Of a stretch of DNA of 53,793 nt, positions 34,524 to 40,871 are shown piece by piece. This DNA is from Geobacillus icigianus (GTDB lineage: Bacteria > Bacillota > Bacilli > Bacillales > Anoxybacillaceae): contig NZ_JPYA01000034.1 of NCBI RefSeq assembly GCF_000750005.1, positions 1 through 53,793 on the forward strand, read 5' to 3'. Below the pieces are notes generated by a model, which was not told the DNA's origin, did not search any database, and saw nothing but the letters and a program-made list of their open reading frames with translations. A program made the translations under genes and the position numbers. The stretch's first letter is position 1, and each line of letters opens with the position of its first letter.

Positions 34524-35183
34524 ATGAAGCGCAAACTAGCGGCTGCTTTCCTTTCTTCGCTTCGCCCGATATCTCGTTGCGCGGCGCTCGTTTTGCTCGT
34601 CATCGGGATTTGCCTGGTCGGCTGGAACGGGTATTGGTACATGGTGGGCTGGAAGGCCGCTAAGCCGGATCGAGTCCTTTCTTCGCTAAAGGAAGAGTCC
34701 GGTTCGAACGCCAACACGCCTGTTTCAGCTGACTGGGCCGGCAAGCGCGCGAAGTCTTCTCCTTCCTCGGCGCTTGGCGCTTATCTCGGTGAAATGACGA
34801 TTCCGAGACTCGGAGTGGTCATTCCGGTGTATGAAGGCGTTCGTGAACAGGAGCTGCGCCGTGGCGTTGGCCATTATCCAAACAGCGCGTGGCCGGGAGG
34901 CGAGGGACATGTGGTGTTATCGGGGCATCGCGATACGGTGCTACGCCGCCTCGGTGAACTGGGAATTGGCGATGCCATCATCCTCCGGACAGAAGGTGCT
35001 GCCGTTCATTATCGCGTTGTCAACGTACGCATTGTCGATGACGAGGATCGGACCGTTCTTGTCGACAAAGCGCGTCCCACCTTGACGGTGACAACGTGCT
35101 ATCCGTTTCATTTCATCGGCCGCGCTCCAAAACGCTATGTCGTCATCGCCCGCCCGGTCCGCGTCGACCGTTTGAAACTTTGA
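34524..35183 (+). CDS. Class D sortase
   Basis: A 219-residue sortase with an N-terminal membrane anchor (CAALVLLVIGICLVGW, about 19-34) and an extracellular catalytic domain from about residue 85. Catalytic residues are visible: His135 in LSGHRDT, Cys192 in TVTTCYP and Arg204 in APKRYVV. It should cleave the LPETA motif of the protein encoded just before it and join it to the cell wall. ATG 34524 has GGGGTGAG five bases upstream; GTG 34518 is a possible alternative. The gene follows its likely substrate by six bases. Confidence 0.92.
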   Translation: MKRKLAAAFLSSLRPISRCAALVLLVIGICLVGWNGYWYMVGWKAAKPDRVLSSLKEESGSNANTPVSADWAGKRAKSSPSSALGAYLGEMTIPRLGVVIPVYEGVREQELRRGVGHYPNSAWPGGEGHVVLSGHRDTVLRRLGELGIGDAIILRTEGAAVHYRVVNVRIVDDEDRTVLVDKARPTLTVTTCYPFHFIGRAPKRYVVIARPVRVDRLKL

Positions 35184-35199
35184 GCTTGTCTTCCCGTCT

Positions 35200-35340
35200 C
35201 TATAAGCCGGTGAAAAACGACTGATCTCCTTCATCAATGGGAGAATGAGCGAAAACGAGGACCGATGCAACACGGTTTTTTAAATGGAGAAATGACATGG
35301 TAAAGCTGTATCTACGAGTCAATCACCAACCTCCTCGAGA
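35200..35340 (-). repeat. CTAG-bounded repeat, reverse copy (ends altered)
   Basis: From CTATAAGCCGGTGAAAAACG to CAATCACCAACCTCCTCGAG, reverse orientation, ~140 bp. A second reverse copy seems to start at once (GAGCCGGTGAAAAACCGCTG) but is interrupted by the 73-bp repeat at 35388. The terminal CTAG is mutated to CTAT and CGAG. Confidence 0.65.
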
Positions 35341-35387
35341 GCCGGTGAAAAACCGCTGCCACACACCAAGCGGCGGCATTTTCATTC

Positions 35388-35459
35388 GGAAAAGATCCAT
35401 GGGCAGCGCGCCCCACCCTCCACCCGAGGATGAAAATCCGCGTCAGTTCGGCATTTTCA
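35388..35459 (+). repeat. Structured ~73-bp repeat, single copy
   Basis: GGAAAAGATCCATGGGCAG, then CCCTCCACCCGAGGATGAAAA and TCCGCGTCAGTTCGGCATTTT. The hairpin GGAT-GAAA-ATCC and the GTC...GGC stem are kept; the first stem is weaker in this copy. Confidence 0.75.
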
Positions 35460-35467
35460 CAAAAAAA

Positions 35468-35546
35468 CGAGGGTGTTCCGCTTTTTTCGGGCTCTCACCG
35501 AATTGAAAACAAAACGAGGGTGTTCCGCTTCGTTTCGGACACCCTT
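35468..35546. repeat. Direct and inverted AGGGTGTTCCG repeats
   Basis: ACGAGGGTGTTCCGCTT occurs at 35468-35484 and again at 35514-35530. The second copy forms a hairpin with CGGACACCCT at 35536-35545. This could be a terminator for the convergent genes or the remains of a short inserted element; compare 27488-27600. Confidence 0.45.
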
Positions 35547-35599
35547 GCCAAAATTTATGGAGAACGGCGACCGCCTCCCGTCCAAGGAGCCGTGGGACG

Positions 35600-36052
35600 T
35601 CACCGTTTCGCTTCGCGCGGCGCTTTGGCGTTTTGCTGCTTTTCCATTTGCTGACGAAACTGCTGACGAAACGCTTGCAGCAGCGCCTCGCCTTGCAGCC
35701 CTTTTTCTACGAGCCCTTCCAATACGATTTCTGCTAGGCGGGTTCGTCTCGGAATCATCAGCCCTTCCATCAAGACGCTAATATGGCCGTTCATTTTCGT
35801 GATCGAGCGGACAGCGACCAGCATGTTGGCGGGATCATTGCCTGGATTGGTGATCGTCACTTGCAGCTGAAACTCCGGTTGCTGCTGTAGGCTCGCAAAC
35901 ACCGGTTCATACTCATCGTCCAAATACGCTTCCACGAGCCAGCGGTTTTGCCCATCCTCTTTGTTGATAATCAACCCGTCGATAAAAGGAATGTCTTGGC
36001 GCTGCCTTTCGCTGTCGATGACCGAGAGCCCGACGAGCTTGAACGTTTTCAT
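35600..36052 (-). CDS. ywpF: YwpF-family protein
   Basis: A 150-residue cytoplasmic protein starting KTFKLVGLSVIDSERQRQDIPFIDGLIINKEDGQNRWLVEAYLD, the pattern of B. subtilis YwpF, with a long glutamine-rich C-terminal tail (ALLQAFRQQFRQQMEKQQ). ATG 36052 has GAGGTGG six bases upstream. In B. subtilis ywpF lies close to ywpH (ssbB), and here it is divergent from an ssbB-like gene, so the neighbourhood is conserved. Its function is not known. Confidence 0.85.
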   Translation of the reverse strand: MKTFKLVGLSVIDSERQRQDIPFIDGLIINKEDGQNRWLVEAYLDDEYEPVFASLQQQPEFQLQVTITNPGNDPANMLVAVRSITKMNGHISVLMEGLMIPRRTRLAEIVLEGLVEKGLQGEALLQAFRQQFRQQMEKQQNAKAPREAKR

Positions 36053-36152
36053 GTCGTCCACCTCATTACCCGTTGTCTTACATCGATTATAGCATAGGCG
36101 ATCGGGAGAGGAAAAACCGCAAATCGATTAGCATTTTTGTCGTTTAGTGACA

Positions 36153-36165
36153 AAAACAGCATTTT
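36153..36165 (+). promoter_or_regulatory. Possible ComK half-box upstream of ssbB
   Basis: AAAA-CAGCA-TTTT is a perfect match to the AAAA-N5-TTTT half-box bound by the competence regulator ComK. A weaker one (AAAA-TCGCG-ATTT) starts at 36237. Spacing between them is not canonical, and the region is rich in A and T runs, so the call is tentative. Confidence 0.35.
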
Positions 36166-36315
36166 TGCCTGCTTTTTTGAACGAAAAATCGGCATGTTTC
36201 GCGGCCTTCTACGCATAGAATGCGCGAAAAAATGCAAAAATCGCGATTTTACGGCAGAAAACGGGATCATTTATGATAAAAATGCGATGGGCGGAAAGGG
36301 GGGATGTGTCGAGGC

Positions 36316-36663
36316 ATGATCAATCAAGTCGTGCTGGTCGGTCGATTGACGAAGGATCCGGAACTTCGCTATACGGCCGACGGCGCCGCTGTGGCAACGG
36401 TTACGCTGGCAGTGGCAAGAAATTTCCGCAATGCGGAAGGAGGGATTGACGCCGACTTCGTTCCTTGTGTTTTATGGCGGAAAACAGCCGAGCATACCGC
36501 CAATTACTGCCGAAAAGGCTCAATGGTGGCGGTGACCGGGCGAATTCAGACGCGCCGCTACGACAATAAAGACGGCCAGCGCGTCTATGTCACCGAGGTG
36601 GTGGCGCAGTCCGTTCAATTTCTGCACTCCGGCAAACAACCTGAATGGCCGGAGCACGTCTGA
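36316..36663 (+). CDS. ssbB: Single-stranded DNA-binding protein, SsbB/YwpH type
   Basis: A 115-residue OB-fold protein ([20 protein letters not shown], then [60 protein letters not shown]). It lacks the glycine-rich linker and acidic DDIPF-type tail of housekeeping SsbA, as in B. subtilis SsbB, which protects incoming single strands during natural transformation. The family start MINQ is at 36316; an in-frame ATG at 36304 would add MCRG. It is divergent from ywpF and followed by a strong terminator. Confidence 0.9.
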   Translation: MINQVVLVGRLTKDPELRYTADGAAVATVTLAVARNFRNAEGGIDADFVPCVLWRKTAEHTANYCRKGSMVAVTGRIQTRRYDNKDGQRVYVTEVVAQSVQFLHSGKQPEWPEHV

Positions 36664-36737
36664 TGGTTTCCCCATCATGCCTTTCCAAGCGAATCCCCAA
36701 GAGAGACAACGGATCCTCACAGACTCCCCAATGGATG

Positions 36738-36767
36738 GCGCTAGCACTAGTTGTTAGCGCTTTTTTT
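36738..36767 (+). terminator. Terminator of ssbB
   Basis: GCGCTA at 36738-36743 pairs with TAGCGC at 36755-36760, followed by seven T. It is 75 bases after the stop codon. Confidence 0.88.
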
Positions 36768-36812
36768 AACCCGGACAATAAGAGGACGGGTGAAGACGGA
36801 GGGAATATCAGC

Positions 36813-36951
36813 CTAGCAGGCCGGTGATTTAAGGAGAAATACTGCTCTCCGACAGTGTTCCCAAACCAAAAAACGTTGCAACGTCATCATTTCATTCCTT
36901 GTGACTTCTCCCCCAATCGAGTCAATTTGTTTTTTTTTACCAGTCTTCTAG
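36813..36951 (+). repeat. CTAG-bounded repeat, single copy
   Basis: A full 139-bp copy from CTAGCAGGCCGGTGATTTAA to TTTTTTACCAGTCTTCTAG. The interior is more diverged than in the tandem copies but keeps CCCCCAAT near the right end. It fills much of the spacer between ssbB and the XRE gene. Confidence 0.75.
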
Positions 36952-36958
36952 GTTCCGC

Positions 36959-37045
36959 TCAAGGAACACATCCTTTTTGCGGGTGAAGTCCTAGCGCTTT
37001 GGCGATTTGGTTTCCGTGATTCTGTTCAAGGAACACATCCTTTTT
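36959..37045. repeat. 20-bp direct repeat, each a small hairpin
   Basis: TCAAGGAACACATCCTTTTT occurs at 36959-36978 and 37026-37045. Each contains AAGGA-ACACA-TCCTT followed by T, a minimal terminator-like hairpin on the plus strand, just beyond the end of the XRE gene. Confidence 0.5.
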
Positions 37046-37050
37046 CCCAG

Positions 37051-37458
37051 TTAGAGGAGTTCTGAGCACTCTTTAATGATGGTGGCAATCATCGTTTCAA
37101 CATGTTTGCGTTTTTTATCGGGCAGTTTGGCTAGGGCGTAAATGGCCGCGCTCATCTCTTCATTTTGCAGCAGATAACTGAACGCTGTGAGCGCTGTGTC
37201 GCTCACACCCACCGCCCCGTATTGGTCGGCCACTTCGCGCAATAGTTCCCGCCGGCGCGCTTCGCCGCCGAGCAAAAAATCAGCGCTGACGCCAAACAAC
37301 CGGCAAAGTTTCTCCAGCGATTGCACATCCGGAAGCAAGCTGCCATTTTCCCATTTGCTGATTTGCGAACGCGACACGTTCAATTGCTCTGCGAGTCGTT
37401 CTTGCGTCCAGCGCCGTTGCTTTCGCAATTGCTTGAGCGTTTCTCCGAGAGTTGTCAT
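37051..37458 (-). CDS. XRE-family transcriptional regulator
   Basis: A 135-residue regulator with an N-terminal Cro/CI helix-turn-helix (LGETLKQLRKQRRWTQERLAEQLNVSRSQISKWENGSLLPDVQSLEKLCRLFGVSADFLL, about residues 4-63) and a short helical C-terminal part probably for dimerisation. Such stand-alone regulators often control an adjacent divergent gene. Here the divergent neighbour is the unknown gene at 37667, and a palindrome lies between them. Confidence 0.9.
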   Translation of the reverse strand: MTTLGETLKQLRKQRRWTQERLAEQLNVSRSQISKWENGSLLPDVQSLEKLCRLFGVSADFLLGGEARRRELLREVADQYGAVGVSDTALTAFSYLLQNEEMSAAIYALAKLPDKKRKHVETMIATIIKECSELL

Positions 37459-37551
37459 CGTTAGTCACCACGCTTTTCGTTCGTTACTCTTTAAAGATAG
37501 AAAAGCGCGCGAACGATTTCTGTTCCTTTTTTGATCAATGTTTTTAAAGTT

Positions 37552-37564
37552 TCTAAATTAGAAC
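37552..37564. promoter_or_regulatory. 13-bp palindrome between divergent genes
   Basis: TTCTAA-A-TTAGAA is a perfect palindrome in the spacer between the XRE gene and the gene at 37667, a candidate operator for the XRE protein. TACAAT at about 37617 may be the -10 of the plus-strand gene. Confidence 0.4.
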
Positions 37565-37666
37565 GTCTTTTCGTATTCTTTCACGCCTCGACATCTTTCT
37601 CTTTTTAGGAAGGGCATAGTACAATAGGTAAAAATGGGAAATCAAAAACTAAAAGAGGGGGTTAAG

Positions 37667-38152
37667 GTGCATATTTATCTTGCTGATATTGTCGTATGTG
37701 AACGGAACAATCAGAAGCGGGCGAAACCCGTATATCGCATCTACATTAAAGAAATGAAAAACCCGTTTTCCGTGCAGCTGAAAACGATCGCCCCATCCAG
37801 CTTTACGGATTCGCTTCGCTCCTTAAAAAGCGCAAACAGCCGGGAGTGCGCGCCCTTTGAGGAGGAGACGACGTTTCGGACCATCACCTGCTCGCCTGAT
37901 GCTCAGCTCTATTTTGTCTTAAAATGCATAAGCCAGTTGTATATGTTTATCGTCAAGCTCGATCTCCGCCAGAAAAAGTTCACTGTCGCCCTCTATGAGT
38001 GGAATAGTCTGCAACAGAAATACATCCCTCTTCGCGTCGATGAATGGTTGGCGATGGAAAAACAGCTCATTTATGAAATTTTGCAGTCGATCCACCTTGT
38101 CGAAGATCGCCGGGTATCGTATTGGCTGACTTGTCCATCACGCTCGAAATGA
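37667..38152 (+). CDS. Unknown cytoplasmic protein (161 aa)
   Basis: A 161-residue protein without signal or membrane segments. GTG 37667 is preferred because AGAGGGGG lies about five bases upstream; an in-frame ATG at 37634 would add 11 residues and has a weaker site. It is mixed alpha/beta by eye with a C-terminal helical part (EWLAMEKQLIYEILQSIHLVEDRRVSYWL). I do not recognise a family. Its divergent position relative to the XRE regulator suggests control by it. Confidence 0.7.
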   Translation: MHIYLADIVVCERNNQKRAKPVYRIYIKEMKNPFSVQLKTIAPSSFTDSLRSLKSANSRECAPFEEETTFRTITCSPDAQLYFVLKCISQLYMFIVKLDLRQKKFTVALYEWNSLQQKYIPLRVDEWLAMEKQLIYEILQSIHLVEDRRVSYWLTCPSRSK

Positions 38153-38331
38153 GACAAGCACCATTTGCCCTCCCTTTTCCAAATGAAAAAATCATTTCCT
38201 TTGGCCCTTTTTGTCCGTTATACTAAAAAGAAAGAATACTGCCGTTTTTTGTCGTGGGCTGGACAAGCTGCCTGTCACGGTCAACGGGCGGAACAGACAG
38301 AAATGGAAGGGCGAAGGGAGAGGGTCAACCC

Positions 38332-39675
38332 GTGAAACCAAGTCATGTCGTCTTTACAGCCGCGATGGCCTCCGCCTTTTTTCTTGCCCCCGACGACAGC
38401 CAAGCGGCGGAATGGAAAAAAGGCATGAGCTCCCCTGAAATCAAACAACTTCAACTGCGTTTGCAAGCGCAAGGCTTTTTCGCGTATCCGCAAGCGACAG
38501 GCTACTTTGGCGCCGTGACCGAAGAAGCGGTCAAAGCGTTCCAACGGGCGATGAACTTGCCGGTCACCGGCATCGTTGATCCGGCCACCTATGCGAAATT
38601 AACCGTGTCAGCATCAAGCCGTACCTTGGCGATCGGTTCACGCGGAGACGAGGTGCGTGAGCTGCAACAGCGCCTTAAGTGGCTCGGTTATTTTCGCTAC
38701 CCGCAAATTACCGGTTACTATGGCGCTGTGACCGCCGAGGCGGTTAAGCAGTTCCAGAGAGACAATAGGCTTGCGGTGACGGGACGCGCTGATCAGGCGA
38801 CGCTTGAGCGGCTGAAGCAAACCGAAGGGAGCGTTTCGTCATCCGTTGGATTGTCAGTCGGTTCGCGCGGCAGCCAAGTCCGCGAGCTGCAGCAGCACCT
38901 CAAACAACTTGGTTACTTTACATATCCGAACATCACTGGTTACTACGGGGAAATAACGGCGGAGGCGGTCCGCCGCTTTCAACGAGCCAACGACCTGCCG
39001 ACGACCGGTGTGGTCGACAGTCGAACGGCCGCCCGCTTGGCGAATGCTGTCAAGGCCAAAATTTCCCCACCGTCGACCAGTGAACGGCCGTCGCTTCTTC
39101 TTTCGATTGGCTCGCGGGGTGAAGAAGTCAAGCGAGTGCAACAGAAGCTCAAAGAGCTTGGCTACTTCACCAATTCGGACATCACCGGCTACTATGGCAC
39201 CGTCACCGCCGATGCCGTCCGCCGTTTCCAGCAAGCGGCCAAACTCCCCGTGACCGGGGTCGTTGACAGCCAAACCTACGAACGCCTGGTCGGACAAGCC
39301 CCGGCAGCGAAACTGGACGTCATTGAGCTCGTCGCCGATGCGGCTGAACTGCTCGGGGCTCCCTATGTTTGGGGCGGCGATACCCCGGAAGAGGGATTTG
39401 ACTGCAGCGGATTCATTTTCTACCTGTTCCAGCAACAAGGCGTTACCGTGCCGCGCACCGTCGCTTTGATGTGGAAGGCAGGCGCACCGGTTTCCGCCCC
39501 GGAAGTCGGCGACATCGTCTTTTTCGCCACGACAGCGAGCAGCCCATCGCACGCCGGCATCTATATCGGTAACGGCCAGTTCATCCATAGCGGCGCCTCG
39601 ACCGGCGTCACGATCAGCCGCCTCGACCAATCGTATTGGAAGCAGCGGTACTTGGGGGCGAAGCGGTTGTTTTAG
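38332..39675 (+). CDS. Secreted NlpC/P60 peptidase with four peptidoglycan-binding repeats
   Basis: A 447-residue cell-wall hydrolase. A short signal peptide (cleaving near DSQA-AEW) precedes four PG_binding_1 repeats of about 65 residues; each carries a LQLRLQAQGFFAYPQATGYFG-like unit with FQRAMNLPVTGIVDPATYAKL. The C-terminal NlpC/P60 domain has catalytic Cys358 in FDCSGF, His407 in SPSHAG and His419 in QFIHSG. It should cut peptide cross-links (gamma-D-glutamyl-diamino-acid bonds) in peptidoglycan. GTG 38332 follows GGGAGAGG and gives a proper signal peptide; the longer upstream frame does not. It lies two genes upstream of the S-layer gene. Confidence 0.93.
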   Translation: MKPSHVVFTAAMASAFFLAPDDSQAAEWKKGMSSPEIKQLQLRLQAQGFFAYPQATGYFGAVTEEAVKAFQRAMNLPVTGIVDPATYAKLTVSASSRTLAIGSRGDEVRELQQRLKWLGYFRYPQITGYYGAVTAEAVKQFQRDNRLAVTGRADQATLERLKQTEGSVSSSVGLSVGSRGSQVRELQQHLKQLGYFTYPNITGYYGEITAEAVRRFQRANDLPTTGVVDSRTAARLANAVKAKISPPSTSERPSLLLSIGSRGEEVKRVQQKLKELGYFTNSDITGYYGTVTADAVRRFQQAAKLPVTGVVDSQTYERLVGQAPAAKLDVIELVADAAELLGAPYVWGGDTPEEGFDCSGFIFYLFQQQGVTVPRTVALMWKAGAPVSAPEVGDIVFFATTASSPSHAGIYIGNGQFIHSGASTGVTISRLDQSYWKQRYLGAKRLF

Positions 39676-39715
39676 CATAACGATAACGATGACCAAAATG
39701 AGGAGGAAAACGAAG

Positions 39716-40495
39716 ATGAAACATGCATCCAAAACGGCAGCCGCCATCTGCCTTGCAGCCGCTGTCGCCTTAGGGGGGAACGGGCAAGCGGTTGACGCCG
39801 CCGTCCAATGGGGACACGTTCAATGGAAACAAGGCATGGTCGGCAAAGTCGTCATTTTGCGTGACACGCCCCTATATCGCTTGAACGGCATGGCATGGCA
39901 ATCCGCCATGACGGCGAAACAAGGGCGCGAGTATCGCGTCTACAGCCAAAAACGGGCAGGCACCGCCGTCTATTACAGCTTAGGAGGGGGGCTGTATGCC
40001 AAACAAGGGGACGCCATCCAATACGTGCCGTTCACTAAAGACGAGCTTCTCTCTCTTGTCGCCCGCTCATTGAAAGGGCAGTACATTCTTCAGGCCGGGA
40101 ATGAATCCGCGCCGTTCGTTATTGAGCAGAAAAAAGGCAGCCGTCTGTTCGGTTGGTACTTATACGGCCAACGTATGTCCTTGCCGGTTGAAGGGCGAAT
40201 CGACGGTGCGACGGTGACGCTCTCCATTTTCTTCAACGACAACGTCAAAGCGATTGCCGACTCAATCTCCTACTTAAAAGCATACAACGTGCCGAAGGAA
40301 GAGATCGAGAAAATTGCCGAACAGCTTGCCAACAGCGGGGATTACGCCATGCAGCTGCAATTTTTCATCACCAACAGCCCGGAACAATTTTCAGGACAGT
40401 TCCGCTTTCTCGATCTGTACTTGAATGATCGCTATGACGTCGTCAAAATGACGCTGGGCCAACCGATGGACGTCACAGTGAAGAAAAATGATTGA
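39716..40495 (+). CDS. Secreted protein of unknown function
   Basis: A 259-residue protein with a clear signal peptide (MKHASKTAAAICLAAAVALG, cleaving near VDA-AVQW). After it comes an SH3-like beta stretch (GKVVILRDTPLYRLNGMAWQ through QGREYRVYSQ) that may bind the wall, and a C-terminal mixed domain with FTKDELLSLVARSLKG and QLQFFITNSPEQFSGQFRF. ATG 39716 has AGGAGG at good spacing. It lies 40 bases after the wall-hydrolase gene and before the S-layer gene, so a role in wall or S-layer assembly is plausible, but this is only inferred from position. Confidence 0.8.
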   Translation: MKHASKTAAAICLAAAVALGGNGQAVDAAVQWGHVQWKQGMVGKVVILRDTPLYRLNGMAWQSAMTAKQGREYRVYSQKRAGTAVYYSLGGGLYAKQGDAIQYVPFTKDELLSLVARSLKGQYILQAGNESAPFVIEQKKGSRLFGWYLYGQRMSLPVEGRIDGATVTLSIFFNDNVKAIADSISYLKAYNVPKEEIEKIAEQLANSGDYAMQLQFFITNSPEQFSGQFRFLDLYLNDRYDVVKMTLGQPMDVTVKKND

Positions 40496-40787
40496 TGTTT
40501 TTGTACAACATATTTGCCAACCAAAACCACCAAAACAGCAAAAATATCGTTCTAAATTTCCATTGCCGGCATATTCATATCAATGTCGCCGTCGATGGCA
40601 ATAATTTCAATAACCTATTCTCTAAAAAATTTGTATTTAGGGCTAGAAATTAGAAGAAAAATGTATTAATATAGGATACGTGGAGCATTGAGGAATTGTG
40701 CTCAGGTGTTAGCAACCGATGAAACTATCACTAGCCTCGCTGGGATTTAGTCAGTGAGGAGAAATGTGGATTGTGTTAGCACCTTTT

Positions 40788-40834
40788 AGACAGTGAATCT
40801 ACTAAACTACTACTAAGTTTAGTAGTCATTGTCT
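40788..40834 (+). promoter_or_regulatory. Long stem-loop in the S-layer gene leader
   Basis: AGACAGTGAATCTACTAAAC (40788-40807) pairs with GTTTAGTAGTCATTGTCT (40817-40834) with one two-base bulge and one G-U pair around a TACTACTAA loop. It lies 20 bases before AAGGGGG and 38 before the ATG. The rest of the 376-bp spacer (40496-40787) is AT-rich, with a possible promoter near TAATATAGG (about 40668). A leader of about 190 bases with a 5' or internal stem suits the stable mRNA of a very highly expressed surface protein. Confidence 0.65.
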
Positions 40835-40871
40835 GAAGTTTTATAAACAATGAAGGGGGATTTTCAGCTTT

